Of a stretch of 64,000 bases of DNA, positions 1 through 8,724 are shown piece by piece. The notes beneath the pieces were generated by a model. The model saw only the letters and a list, made by a program, of their open reading frames with translations, was not told where the DNA came from and ran no database searches. This DNA is from Diaphorobacter sp. HDW4B (GTDB lineage: Bacteria > Pseudomonadota > Gammaproteobacteria > Burkholderiales > Burkholderiaceae_C). Positions within the stretch are counted from its first letter, which is position 1, and every line of letters starts with the position of its first letter. Position numbers and translations under genes: made by a program. The stretch is from NCBI RefSeq assembly GCF_011305535.1, contig NZ_CP049905.1, positions 1,312,001-1,376,000 on the forward strand, read 5' to 3'.

Positions 1-228
1 CAGACCACAGGCGGCAAAGGCCAGCGAAATCCACACAAAGCCGAAACGGTCGCTGATCAGATGGTGCACACTGAAGGCCAACAAGCCCAGCGCCACGACC
101 ACGCAGCCGATCACCCAGAGATAGCCCAGAGCGGCAAACCGGATCACGCTGCGTCGGTACGCACGGCTGTCCTGCGCACAGTCCTGCTCGCTGGTGCGCG
201 CCAGATGAACAAAATCGGCGTAATCCAT
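1..228 (-). CDS. M48-family metallopeptidase-like membrane protein, N-terminal part only
   Basis: The reverse strand is open from an ATG at 228 to the window edge, giving 76 residues that begin MDYADFVHLARTSEQD. A charged stretch of about 28 residues is followed by two hydrophobic segments (roughly residues 33-54 and 63-76), so this is the start of an integral membrane protein. The N-terminus resembles that of M48-type metallopeptidases of Comamonadaceae as I remember them. The catalytic HExxH region would lie outside the window, so the family call is tentative. It is divergent from the DUF1653 gene, with 47 bases between the two starts. Confidence 0.5.
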   Translation of the reverse strand, partial: MDYADFVHLARTSEQDCAQDSRAYRRSVIRFAALGYLWVIGCVVVALGLLAFSVHHLISDRFGFVWISLAFAACGL

Positions 229-275
229 TCCCTCGGGCCTTCCGTTGTTAATCCTTACTTTCGTCAATAGTAACC

Positions 276-518
276 ATGTCCGCAGAAAAACTCCCAGATT
301 TGATCGTGACCGAGCCTGGCCTGTACCGCCACTACAAGGGAAATCTCTACGAAGTTCTGGACACCGTGCGCCACAGCGAAACGCTGGAGCCGATGACCTT
401 GTATCGCGCGCTCTACGGCGAGCACGGACTGTGGGTGCGGCCTGCCGCCATGTTTGGCGAGACCGTTGTCATCGATGGAATCACGCAGCCACGCTTTGCC
501 AAGGTGGCTGCCGACTAA
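276..518 (+). CDS. DUF1653 domain protein
   Basis: This 80-residue soluble protein has the compact DUF1653 pattern: GLYRHYKGNLYEVL, then RHSETLEPMTLYRALYG, then GLWVRPAAMF. The family is small, widespread and of unknown function, so no role is assigned. The ATG at 276 is the only start that keeps the whole domain. The gene ends 19 bases before the convergent purN stop, and no hairpin is visible in that gap. Confidence 0.85.
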   Translation: MSAEKLPDLIVTEPGLYRHYKGNLYEVLDTVRHSETLEPMTLYRALYGEHGLWVRPAAMFGETVVIDGITQPRFAKVAAD

Positions 519-537
519 AGAAAGCTGACCGAAGAGA

Positions 538-1116
538 TCAGCCGCGCATCAGGTTGACGATGGCGCGCGGGTAGATCACATGCTCCTGCGTGAGCACGCG
601 CGCGGCCAGCGTGTCGGCCGTGTCTTCAGGCAGCACGGGCACCACGGCCTGCTCCAGAATCGGGCCCACGTCGAGTTCGGCCGTCACGCGGTGCACGGTG
701 CAGCCTGCGAACTTGCAGCCTTCGTCGATCGCGCGCTGGTGCGTGTGCAGACCGGGGAAGGCGGGCAGCAGCGAGGGATGGATGTTGACCATGCGCCCCT
801 CGAAATGCTGCACGAAGCCAGGCGTGAGAATGCGCATGAAACCCGCCAGCACCACGAGCGCCGGGTTGTACTGGTCGATGATCTTGGCCAGCTCCGCATC
901 GAACGCCTCGCGCGTTTCGAACTGCTTGTGATCGAGCACCTCGGTGGCAATGCCGTTGTCCTTGGCGAATACCAGACCGCCGGCGCTGGCTTTGTTGCTC
1001 ACGACCACGGCCACGCGGGCACCATAGCGGCCAGCCCAGTCCTGTTGCTGGGATGCACGCACAATGGCTGCCATGTTGGAGCCACCGCCCGAGATGAGGA
1101 TCACGATGTTTTTCAT
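538..1116 (-). CDS. purN: Phosphoribosylglycinamide formyltransferase (PurN)
   Basis: It transfers a formyl group from 10-formyltetrahydrofolate to GAR, the third step of de novo purine synthesis, in the cytosol. The 192-residue protein starts MKNIVILISGGGSN, the phosphate-binding N-terminus of the family. It has NIHPSLLPAFPG, holding the catalytic Asn and His, and ELDVGPI, holding the catalytic Asp. The frame extends upstream to 1158, but the extra 14 residues are not family-like, so the ATG at 1116 is preferred. It stands alone, with no other pur gene beside it. Confidence 0.96.
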   Translation of the reverse strand: MKNIVILISGGGSNMAAIVRASQQQDWAGRYGARVAVVVSNKASAGGLVFAKDNGIATEVLDHKQFETREAFDAELAKIIDQYNPALVVLAGFMRILTPGFVQHFEGRMVNIHPSLLPAFPGLHTHQRAIDEGCKFAGCTVHRVTAELDVGPILEQAVVPVLPEDTADTLAARVLTQEHVIYPRAIVNLMRG

Positions 1117-1210
1117 GGGCGGCGATTGTCGCACCGAAGCCATGGGGCGTCGGGGCAATCAGGTTTTATGAACTGAACCGAGTACCCACGTACCAAAGAG
1201 ACGGACACCT

Positions 1211-1945
1211 ATGCCTTTCGATCCCCACACCACCCCGCTGACCGTTGAGGAAGCCCGCGTTCTGGCCACGCTGGTCGAAAAGTCGCGCACCGTGCCCGAC
1301 AGCTACCCGCTGACGCTCAACTCGCTGGCCTCGGGCTGCAACCAGAAGACCAGTCGCGATCCGGTGATGCAGCTCTCCGACGGGCAGATCCAGGAAGCGC
1401 TGGACAATCTGCGCCGCCGCTCGCTGGTCACCGAAATCGGCGGCGCGCGCACCTCGCGCTGGGAACACAACTTTCCGCGCGGTGTGGGCGTGCCCGACCA
1501 ATCTGCCGCCCTGCTCTGCCTGCTGATGCTGCGCGGCCCGCAGACGGCTGGCGAACTGCGCATCAACTCCGAGCGCTGGCACCGCTTTGCCGACATTTCC
1601 TCGGTCGAGGCCTTCCTCGACGAACTGCAATCGCGCAGCGAGGAAAAAGGCGGCCCGCTGGTCGTGCTGCTGCCGCGCGCACCGGGCTCGCGCGAGCCAC
1701 GCTGGGCGCATCTGCTGTGCGGGCCGGTCGACGTGGCGGCGCTGTCGGTGGCTGCAGCGAGCGGTTCTTCCGCATCGGCGCAGCCCGTAGACAACGCCAT
1801 GGCCGAGCGCATCACCGCGCTGGAGGCGGAAGTGGCAAGCCTGCGCTCGGCACTGTCGCAAATCTGCGAACAATTGGGCATCGAGATCGCCCCTGTCACT
1901 CCAACCGCCCATACCGACGCCGAATCGGACAGCGCTGCAAATTGA
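1211..1945 (+). CDS. YceH family protein (DUF480)
   Basis: This 244-residue protein has the YceH architecture of two winged-helix domains. The first contains [16 protein letters not shown] and [22 protein letters not shown]; the second contains [22 protein letters not shown] Pro/Ala-rich linker leads to a short C-terminal coiled coil ([22 protein letters not shown]). The molecular role of the family is not established. It is divergent from purN and about 120 bases upstream of the acyl-CoA dehydrogenase pair, with no clear operon link. Confidence 0.9.
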   Translation: MPFDPHTTPLTVEEARVLATLVEKSRTVPDSYPLTLNSLASGCNQKTSRDPVMQLSDGQIQEALDNLRRRSLVTEIGGARTSRWEHNFPRGVGVPDQSAALLCLLMLRGPQTAGELRINSERWHRFADISSVEAFLDELQSRSEEKGGPLVVLLPRAPGSREPRWAHLLCGPVDVAALSVAAASGSSASAQPVDNAMAERITALEAEVASLRSALSQICEQLGIEIAPVTPTAHTDAESDSAAN

Positions 1946-2065
1946 ATCGAAACTGTCCCGACGAGGACAACCGCGAAAAGCACACGCGTGCTACAACACG
2001 GGTTGATTGATGAGCACGGGGAAGCCCTCCCTGCAGGTTTCAAAAGGATCCAAAGGAGACACACA

Positions 2066-3247
2066 ATGGATTTGGCCTTCACGCCCGAAGAGTTGGCGTT
2101 CCGCGACGAGATTCGCGAATGGGTACGCACCCATCTGCCCAAAGAGATTTCCGACAAGGTCCACAGCGCCCAGCGCCTCACGCGCGACGATATGCAGGGC
2201 TGGGCCAAGATTCTGGGCAAGAAAGGCTGGCTGGGCTACGGCTGGCCCGAGCAGTTCGGCGGCCCCGGCTGGAACGCGATTCAAAAACACCTGTTCGAAG
2301 AAGAATGCGCCATGGCCGGTGCGCCGCGCATCGTGCCATTTGGCCCGGTGATGGTTGCGCCGGTGATCATGGCGTTCGGCTCGCCCGAACAACACAAGCG
2401 CTTTCTGCCCGGCATCGCCAGCGGCGAAGTCTGGTGGAGCCAGGGCTACAGCGAACCGGGCTCCGGCTCCGATCTCGCCAGCGTCAAGACCCGCGCCGAG
2501 CTGGTGGGCGACAAATACATCGTCAACGGCCAGAAGACCTGGACCACCCTCGGCCAATACGGCGACTGGATGTTCAACCTCGTGCGCACCAGCACCGAAG
2601 GCAAGCCGCAAGCGGGCATCAGCTTTTTGCTGCTGGACATGAAATCGCCCGGCGTGACGGTGCGCCCCATCAAGCTGCTCGACGGCGAATGCGAAGTCAA
2701 TGAGGTGTTCTTCGACAACGTCGAAGTGCCCGCCGACCAGCTCATCGGCGAAGAGAACAAGGGCTGGACCTACGCCAAATACCTGCTCGCGCACGAGCGC
2801 ACCAACATCGCCGATGTGAACCGTGCCAAGCGCGAACTGGAACGCGTCAAGCGCCTTGCCAAGCAGAACGGCGTGTGGGATGACACGCGTTTCCGCGACC
2901 AGATCGCGCTGCTCGAAGTCGATGTCGTCGCGCTCGAAATGATGGTGCTGCGCGTGCTGTCCGCAGAAAAGGCGGGCAAGAAATCGCTCGACGTGGCGGG
3001 CCTGCTCAAGATCCGCGGCAGCGAGATTCAGCAGCGCTACACCGAACTCATGATGCTGGCCGCCGGCCCCTTCAGCCTGCCCTTCATCGAAGAAGCCATG
3101 GACGCTGGCTGGCAAGGCAACTTCCCCGGCGGCAACGTGCTCAACGCGCCACTGGCCGCGAACTACTTCAACATGCGCAAGACTACGATCTACGGCGGAT
3201 CGAACGAGGTCCAGCGCAACATCGTCGCCCAGACGGTTCTCGGTTGA
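2066..3247 (+). CDS. Acyl-CoA dehydrogenase, large-subunit type of a two-gene pair
   Basis: This 393-residue flavoprotein has the acyl-CoA dehydrogenase fold: an N-terminal helical domain, a middle beta domain with WWSQGYSEPGSGSDLAS, and a C-terminal helical bundle. The last segment reads IYGGSNEVQRNIV. In the single-gene enzymes this position carries the catalytic Glu (as in YEGT); here it is Gly. That substitution is usual for one partner of heteromeric dehydrogenases such as the pimeloyl-CoA or sterol side-chain types. The ATG at 2066 follows AAAGGAGAC and begins with the typical MDLAFTPEEL. The next dehydrogenase starts 15 bases downstream, so the two are probably co-translated. The substrate is unknown. 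Confidence 0.9.
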   Translation: MDLAFTPEELAFRDEIREWVRTHLPKEISDKVHSAQRLTRDDMQGWAKILGKKGWLGYGWPEQFGGPGWNAIQKHLFEEECAMAGAPRIVPFGPVMVAPVIMAFGSPEQHKRFLPGIASGEVWWSQGYSEPGSGSDLASVKTRAELVGDKYIVNGQKTWTTLGQYGDWMFNLVRTSTEGKPQAGISFLLLDMKSPGVTVRPIKLLDGECEVNEVFFDNVEVPADQLIGEENKGWTYAKYLLAHERTNIADVNRAKRELERVKRLAKQNGVWDDTRFRDQIALLEVDVVALEMMVLRVLSAEKAGKKSLDVAGLLKIRGSEIQQRYTELMMLAAGPFSLPFIEEAMDAGWQGNFPGGNVLNAPLAANYFNMRKTTIYGGSNEVQRNIVAQTVLG

Positions 3248-3262
3248 AAGGGAGACAAGAAC

Positions 3263-4378
3263 ATGGATTTCGATTTCACAGAAGACCAGCAATCCCTGCG
3301 CGACGCGGTCGCCCGCTGGGTGGACAAGGCCTACACCTTCGAGCGCCGCCGCGAGATCGTCGCAGCGGGCGGATTTGATCGTGCCGTCTACGGCGAACTG
3401 GCCGAGCTGGGCCTGGCCGCCCTCACCATCCCCGAAGACAACGGCGGCATGGGTCTGGGCGCCGTGGACGCGATGATCGTGATGGAAGAGCTTGGCCGAG
3501 GCATCGTGCTGGAGCCGCTCACACAGACGCTGATCGTGAGCAATGTACTGAGCCAATTCGCCAGCGCAGCCGTCAAGGAAAACTGGTTGCCGCGCATTGC
3601 CAGCGGCGAAGCACTGGTCGTGCTCGCGCAGCAGGAACGCCCATCGCGCTACCGCCTCGATGTCTGCGACGCCCAAGCCAGCAAAGCGGGCAACGGCTAC
3701 ACCGTCACCGCACACAAGAGCATCGTCCCCGCAGGCGATCAGGCCGACGCCTGGCTGGTGCCCGCACAGCTCGACGGCAAGATCGCCCTGTTCGTCGTCG
3801 AGCGCAGCGCCAGCGGTGCCAGCAGCCAAGGCTACATCACGCAGGACGGCAGCCGCACGGCGGAAGTGCAACTGAAGGACACGCCCGCCGAGCTGGTCAC
3901 CACCGATGGGGTGATCGCCCTTGAACTCGGCGTGGACACCGGCATCGCCGCGCTGTGCGCCTATTCCGTCGGCGCAATGGAAAAGACGCTTGCCGTCACG
4001 GTCGAGTACATGAAACAGCGCAAGCAGTTCGGCGTGGTGATCGCAAGCTTCCAAGCCTTGCAGCACCGCGTGGCCGACATGAAGATGCAACTCGAACTCG
4101 CTCGCTCGATGAGCTACTTCGCCAGCCTCAAGCTCGGCGACGAGCCCGAAGCCCGCCGCCGCGCACTCTCGCAGGCCAAGGTGCAGATCGGCAACTCCAT
4201 GCGCTTCGTCGGCCAACAGGCCGTGCAACTGCATGGCGGCATCGGCGTGACGGACGAGTACATCGTGAGCCATTACTTCAAGGCACTGACGCAACTGGAG
4301 ATGACTTTTGGAGACACATTGCATCACCTTGGGCAGGTCTCGGACCGCATGAAAGAGACCGCTGGCGTGTTCGGCTGA
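3263..4378 (+). CDS. Acyl-CoA dehydrogenase, small-subunit type of a two-gene pair
   Basis: This 371-residue acyl-CoA dehydrogenase starts MDFDFTEDQQSLRDAVARW, with GGGAGAC ahead of the ATG. The C-terminal bundle contains QAVQLHGGIGVTDEY, the FAD-contact motif seen in these proteins. N-terminus and length resemble the small subunit of pimeloyl-CoA dehydrogenase. I infer an alpha-beta enzyme with the preceding gene, acting in beta-oxidation of a dicarboxylic, alicyclic or otherwise bulky acyl-CoA. A terminator follows the stop within about 20 bases, so the pair forms a complete transcription unit. Confidence 0.88.
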   Translation: MDFDFTEDQQSLRDAVARWVDKAYTFERRREIVAAGGFDRAVYGELAELGLAALTIPEDNGGMGLGAVDAMIVMEELGRGIVLEPLTQTLIVSNVLSQFASAAVKENWLPRIASGEALVVLAQQERPSRYRLDVCDAQASKAGNGYTVTAHKSIVPAGDQADAWLVPAQLDGKIALFVVERSASGASSQGYITQDGSRTAEVQLKDTPAELVTTDGVIALELGVDTGIAALCAYSVGAMEKTLAVTVEYMKQRKQFGVVIASFQALQHRVADMKMQLELARSMSYFASLKLGDEPEARRRALSQAKVQIGNSMRFVGQQAVQLHGGIGVTDEYIVSHYFKALTQLEMTFGDTLHHLGQVSDRMKETAGVFG

Positions 4379-4397
4379 TTGCGGACTCCATCTCGTC

Positions 4398-4433
4398 AAA
4401 CGCCCCGCAGCCCTTGGCCGTGGGGCGTTTTGC
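4398..4433 (+). terminator. Rho-independent terminator of the acyl-CoA dehydrogenase pair
   Basis: The stem CGCCCC (4401-4406) pairs with GGGGCG (4422-4427). It is flanked by AAA on the left and TTTTGCTT on the right, immediately after the second dehydrogenase. Confidence 0.75.
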
Positions 4434-4631
4434 TTGTGGAAACTGAAGCTTTGAGGAACCAAGACTCAAAGCCCGATTCACATGCCGTAACCACCCCAAA
4501 CAGCCTATCAACATCCGCGTTGATCAAGTTCAACGACGAATCCACGATAATCGAGAGTTCAGCGCCGGTGATCCGGCCCCGTCACTCAGAGGGTGACCTT
4601 TTGCCAGACTGATCTGGCCGTATGAAGTTTT

Positions 4632-5951
4632 ATGAGCGCTACTGCCACATCCTACGATCCGATTCGCCAACTGCTGGAGACAGCGACCAAGCAGATTGAA
4701 AAGAACGAGCTGCAAGAAGCGGCACAGACGTTGAACGAGTGCCAGAAGCTCTGGCCCAATGACGCGCGTACTTTCATGCTGGCCGGCTTGATGGCCGAGA
4801 AGTCCGGCAACATCCCTGCGGCATTCGATGCGTTGCGTCGCAGCGTGGCACTCGACCCGAACTGGACACCGGGGGAGTTGCAACTCGCCCTGCTGTACTC
4901 GCGTCGCGGTATGCACGACAAAGCCATCATGCACGCCGAGCGCCTGGCCAAGCGCGAGCCCAGCAATGCGCTGGTGCTGGCTCACCTTGTGGACTTTGCT
5001 CACGAGGCGGGCAACACGGAACTTGCGATTCGCGAACTGCGCCGTGGCCTGACCTACATGCCCAAGGACGTGCAACTGCGCAAAGTGCTTGCCAACGATC
5101 TTCAAGTCACAGGCCATCGCGCCGAAGCGCTGGAAATCTGGACCAGCCTGGTGCAGGACAATCCCAAGGACGAGATGGCCCTGCTCGGCCGCGTCACCAC
5201 GTTGATCGAAGGCGGCAAGCCGTCCGCAGCCATCAACGACACCACGACGCTGCTCGAGCTCTCGCCCGGCAACACCATCTACGCCTACTACAGCGCCATT
5301 GCCCATGGTGTGACGCCTGAATATCAGCCGCCTGAACTCAATCGCATGCTGTTTGACAGCCTGGCCGCAGACTACGACCAGACCATGGTGCGCGGCCTTC
5401 GTTATCAGTTGCCAAAGATCGTCGCCGACAAGATCCTCAAGAAGTACCCCAGCAAGTCGCTGAGCTTGCTCGATCTGGGCTGCGGCACGGGCTTGCTGGG
5501 CGTTTGCCTGGGCCGCCTCGATGGTTTCCTCATCGGCGTGGACGTTTCGCCCAACATGATTGCGCAGGCCACACGCCACGAGGTCTACGACCGCTTCCAT
5601 GCAGTCAACATGCTGGATGCCTTGCGCGAGACACCGGCATCGGTCTACGAAGTCATCACCGCGCTGGATGTCGTCATCTACACAGGCGACCTCAAGGCGA
5701 CCGTGCCGAACGCCTATCGCATCCTGATGCCTGCGGGCGACCTGTACTTCTCGTGCGAAATCGCGCCAGAAGACGGCCCCGACCTCGTACTGCAACCCAA
5801 CGGTCGCTACGCCCACAAGCGCAGCCATGTGCTCGCGCTGTGCAAGGAGGCGGGCTTCGAGGACGTGCAGATCGAGGACCTGGTGCTGCGCCATGAAGCG
5901 GGCGAGCCGGTCAACGGCTTCCTGGTGACGGCACACAAGGCTGCGATCTGA
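4632..5951 (+). CDS. TPR-repeat SAM-dependent methyltransferase
   Basis: This 439-residue protein fuses two parts. Residues 1 to about 235 are helical tetratricopeptide repeats (for example ELQEAAQTLNECQKLWPNDARTFMLAGLMAEKSGN). Residues from about 250 to 435 are a class I methyltransferase with motif I LLDLGCGTGLLG and an acidic ribose-binding loop IGVDVSPNMIAQA. This is the layout of predicted TPR methyltransferases. The TPR part probably recruits a protein substrate, which cannot be named. No clear ribosome site precedes the ATG at 4632. A terminator lies after the gene. Confidence 0.85.
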   Translation: MSATATSYDPIRQLLETATKQIEKNELQEAAQTLNECQKLWPNDARTFMLAGLMAEKSGNIPAAFDALRRSVALDPNWTPGELQLALLYSRRGMHDKAIMHAERLAKREPSNALVLAHLVDFAHEAGNTELAIRELRRGLTYMPKDVQLRKVLANDLQVTGHRAEALEIWTSLVQDNPKDEMALLGRVTTLIEGGKPSAAINDTTTLLELSPGNTIYAYYSAIAHGVTPEYQPPELNRMLFDSLAADYDQTMVRGLRYQLPKIVADKILKKYPSKSLSLLDLGCGTGLLGVCLGRLDGFLIGVDVSPNMIAQATRHEVYDRFHAVNMLDALRETPASVYEVITALDVVIYTGDLKATVPNAYRILMPAGDLYFSCEIAPEDGPDLVLQPNGRYAHKRSHVLALCKEAGFEDVQIEDLVLRHEAGEPVNGFLVTAHKAAI

Positions 5952-5980
5952 TCCCTGGCCCTGTCGAGTTGAACTCCCTG

Positions 5981-6008
5981 AACGGCGCGTCACCCACGCG
6001 CCGTTTTT
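5981..6008. terminator. Bidirectional terminator between the methyltransferase and metI
   Basis: A nine-pair GC-rich stem, ACGGCGCGT (5982-5990) with ACGCGCCGT (5996-6004), closes on the loop CACCC and is followed by TTTTTC. It sits between convergent genes and can serve both. Confidence 0.85.
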
Positions 6009-6033
6009 CATTGGCCCGTCGCCAGCCAGCCAA

Positions 6034-6687
6034 TCAATGCCGATGATTCACCCGCCTGCTGAGCCACTCGCCGCCCAACTGCAGCACGGACACCAGCGCG
6101 ACCAACACCACAATCACCTCGAACATCACCCGCGTCTCGTAGCGCTCGTAGCCGTAGCGAATCGCCAGATCGCCCAATCCACCCGCGCCCACGGCACCCG
6201 CCATCGCCGAGGCGTTGATCATCGCGATCACCGTAACCGTCATGCCGCCGATGATGCCCGGCAACGCCTCGGGCAGCAGCACATGGCGCACGATGTGCCA
6301 GCGCTTGCAGCCCATGGCGCGTGCGGCTTCGACCAGCCCACTGTCCACGTCGTTGAGACTGACCTGCGCAATGCGTGCGAAGAATGGAATCAGGTTGATC
6401 GACAGCGGAACGATCGCCGCCCACGTGCCCAGCGTTGTGCCCATCAACAGGCGCGTGAACGGCAGCAATGCAACGAGCAGGATGATGAACGGCACCGCAC
6501 GAAACAGATTCACCGTGAGCGACAGGCCCTTGTAGACACGCGGCCGCGCATACAGGCCGCGCGGCCCTGTGATGGTGAGCACGACGGCCAACGCGAGCCC
6601 GACACCGATCGCAATGGCGGACGACACGCCCACCATGATCAGCGTCTCGCCGAGCGCTTGCAGGTATTTTTCAATGGGTGCCGACAT
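6034..6687 (-). CDS. metI: Methionine ABC transporter permease MetI
   Basis: This 217-residue inner-membrane permease has about five hydrophobic helices and the cytoplasmic EAA loop EAARAMGCKRWHIVRHVLLPEALPG-type sequence that contacts the ATPase MetN. Length equals the usual MetI length. The frame is open further upstream, but that part overlaps metN and is not family-like. The ATG at 6687 overlaps the end of metN by 17 bases, so the two are translationally coupled. With metN and metQ it forms an importer for methionine and related compounds. Confidence 0.94.
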   Translation of the reverse strand: MSAPIEKYLQALGETLIMVGVSSAIAIGVGLALAVVLTITGPRGLYARPRVYKGLSLTVNLFRAVPFIILLVALLPFTRLLMGTTLGTWAAIVPLSINLIPFFARIAQVSLNDVDSGLVEAARAMGCKRWHIVRHVLLPEALPGIIGGMTVTVIAMINASAMAGAVGAGGLGDLAIRYGYERYETRVMFEVIVVLVALVSVLQLGGEWLSRRVNHRH

Positions 6688-7744
6688 AGCCCAGAATCTC
6701 CAGTTGATCCGCTCCGGTCGCAATGCGCAGCAGCTCTTCGGATGGCAAAGAAGCCGCAGGAACAGACACCAGAATCTGCCCCAGCGAATGTCCACGCAAG
6801 CGATCCAGCCCGCCATGCAGCAAGGCGACATCGGGCCCCAGTGCATTCAAAGCCTGCAGCGGAACGCCCTGCTGCTGGCGCGCGCCTTCATAGCGCAGGC
6901 TCACCACGGCAAGCGATGCCGTCGCGGAAGGCTCCCGCTGCAGTTGCTGCGCCAAGTCTTGCGGCAGCCCTTGCTTGAGCGGCGAGAGCAGCGCCTGGCT
7001 CGCATTCGATGCGGGGGCTCCAAACACTTTCCACACCTCGCCCACTTCCTGCAGTTGGCCTTGGTCCAGCACCAGCACGCGGTCGCAGATGGCGCGGATC
7101 ACGGCCATGTCATGGGTGATGAGCACGATGGTCAAACCCAGCTTGCGGTTGATGTCTCTGAGCAGCGCCAGAATCGACTGCGTGGTCTCCGGATCAAGCG
7201 CCGATGTCGCCTCGTCACACAACAGCACTTCGGGCGAATGCACCAACGCACGTGCAATGCCAACGCGCTGTTTCTGCCCACCCGAGAGTTGCGCCGGATA
7301 TGCATCGGCCTTGTCGGCCAATCCCACCAGATCGAGCAACTGCAGAACGCGTTGATGGATCTGCGCAGGCCGCGCGCCAGCCACCAGCAGCGGCAGGCCG
7401 ATGTTCTCGCGCACGGTCTTGGCGGACAGCAGATTGAAATGCTGAAAGATCATTCCGATCTTGCGGCGCAATGCCACCAGACCGTCTTCATTGAGCTCCG
7501 CCGGGTTCACGCCGTGAATGCGCACGCTGCCCTCGGTCGGCAACTCCAGCGCGTTGATGGTGCGCAGCAGCGTGGACTTGCCTGCGCCGCTGCGCCCGAT
7601 GATGCCGAAGACCTCCCCCCAGCGCACATCGAAGTTGACGGCAGACAGCGCACGCACCTCGCCCGCATCGCTGCCGAAGGACTTGCCTACGCCCTCGAAA
7701 ACGATGTGCGGCTCCAATTGAACAGGGGGTGGGAGTCTGGTCAT
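6671..7744 (-). CDS. metN: Methionine ABC transporter ATP-binding protein MetN
   Basis: This 357-residue ATPase powers methionine import. It shows Walker A GRSGAGKST, the signature LSGGQKQRV and Walker B VLLCDEATSALDP in the first 240 residues. A C-terminal NIL-type domain of about 100 residues follows; in the family this binds methionine and inhibits transport when the cell has enough. The ATG at 7744 lies six bases after AGGAG and is preferred to the TTG one codon earlier. The gene follows metQ by 10 bases. Confidence 0.95.
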   Translation of the reverse strand: MTRLPPPVQLEPHIVFEGVGKSFGSDAGEVRALSAVNFDVRWGEVFGIIGRSGAGKSTLLRTINALELPTEGSVRIHGVNPAELNEDGLVALRRKIGMIFQHFNLLSAKTVRENIGLPLLVAGARPAQIHQRVLQLLDLVGLADKADAYPAQLSGGQKQRVGIARALVHSPEVLLCDEATSALDPETTQSILALLRDINRKLGLTIVLITHDMAVIRAICDRVLVLDQGQLQEVGEVWKVFGAPASNASQALLSPLKQGLPQDLAQQLQREPSATASLAVVSLRYEGARQQQGVPLQALNALGPDVALLHGGLDRLRGHSLGQILVSVPAASLPSEELLRIATGADQLEILGYVGTH

Positions 7745-7754
7745 CAACAGCTCC

Positions 7755-8585
7755 TCAGAACGCCGGAATCACCGAGCCCTGGTACTTGGTTTCGATGAAC
7801 TTGCGCACCGCGTCGGACTGATAGGCGGCTACCAGCGACTTGGTCCAAGGCGCGTTCTGGTTGTCGGCGCGCACGGCGATGAGATTCACATAAGGATTGC
7901 GCTCGCGCTTCTCGACCGCAATGCCATCGCGCGTGGCAATGAGACCGGCCTGGTAGGCGAAACTGTTGACGATGGCGGCTGTCGCCAGATCATCGAGTGA
8001 ACGTGCCAACACCACCGATGCCACCTCCACCAGTTCCACCTTCTGGTTGAGCTTCTTCACGTCGGCCAGCGTCGCGGTGCCGGAGAACGGATCGAAGCCG
8101 TCGCGCAATTCGAGCACACCCTGATCACGCAGCACGACCAGCGCGCGCGTCTGGTTGCTGGGATCGTTGGGAATGCCCACGCGTGCGCCAGCGGGCAGTT
8201 CGGAAAGCTTTTTGTACTTCTTCGAATAGAACGCAATCGGCGAGATGTAGGTGTCGCCCGCCGACACCAGCTTGTAGCCGCGCTGCTGATTCTGGTCGCG
8301 CAAAAACGGCACGTGCTGGAACGAGTTCGCCTCCAGATCGCCATTGTTCACGCCCTCGTTCGGACTGACCGCGCCGGCAAGCACCACGGACTTCACCACC
8401 AGGCCGCGCTCCTTCGCCACCTGCGTGACGACTTCCCAGATTTCCTCGTCCACACCGCCGCGCACGCCCACCCGAATCACCGAAGGCGTGGCGGCGTTTG
8501 CAGCCGTGATGCCCACCACACCCGTCGTTGCCGATGCGATCAACGCGGCACCAGAGGTGCGGAGAAATGCGCGCTTGTTCATCAT
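7755..8585 (-). CDS. metQ: Methionine-binding periplasmic protein MetQ (NlpA family)
   Basis: This 276-residue binding protein is first in the metQNI operon. It starts MMNKRAFLRTSGAALIASATTGVVG and has a Sec-type signal peptide ending near ANA-AT. Family motifs are present: VIRVGVRGG, the region around VVLAGAVSPNEGVNNGDLEANSFQH, and PYVNLIAVR. Most NlpA proteins are lipoproteins with a lipobox Cys; none is visible here, so this one may be a free periplasmic protein. Either of two adjacent ATG codons (8585, 8582) could start it. Confidence 0.93.
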   Translation of the reverse strand: MMNKRAFLRTSGAALIASATTGVVGITAANAATPSVIRVGVRGGVDEEIWEVVTQVAKERGLVVKSVVLAGAVSPNEGVNNGDLEANSFQHVPFLRDQNQQRGYKLVSAGDTYISPIAFYSKKYKKLSELPAGARVGIPNDPSNQTRALVVLRDQGVLELRDGFDPFSGTATLADVKKLNQKVELVEVASVVLARSLDDLATAAIVNSFAYQAGLIATRDGIAVEKRERNPYVNLIAVRADNQNAPWTKSLVAAYQSDAVRKFIETKYQGSVIPAF

Positions 8586-8649
8586 GATGCGTACCCGATC
8601 AAAGCTGTTGAGATGAACCCAGTATCGGCAACGCAAGGCGCATGGCACA

Positions 8650-8660
8650 ACGAAGCTTTT
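8650..8660. promoter_or_regulatory. 11-bp motif upstream of metQ shared with the organosulfur cluster
   Basis: ACGAAGCTTTT on the + strand (AAAAGCTTCGT toward metQ) is repeated exactly at 12927-12937 between the two sulfur operons. At both places TGCATGCA or TGCATATGCA palindromes lie just beside it. A common sulfur-responsive regulator site is an inference. Confidence 0.4.
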
Positions 8661-8724
8661 CGGCTAAGCACATGCTGTTTTGTTTGCATGCAGCACCGCG
8701 ATGCATGCGCGCAATTCCAGCAAT

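Noticed and set aside
1991-4462. An 823-residue open frame antisense to the acyl-CoA dehydrogenase pair
   Set aside because: It spans two real genes and their spacer, with no recognisable domain; a codon-bias shadow.
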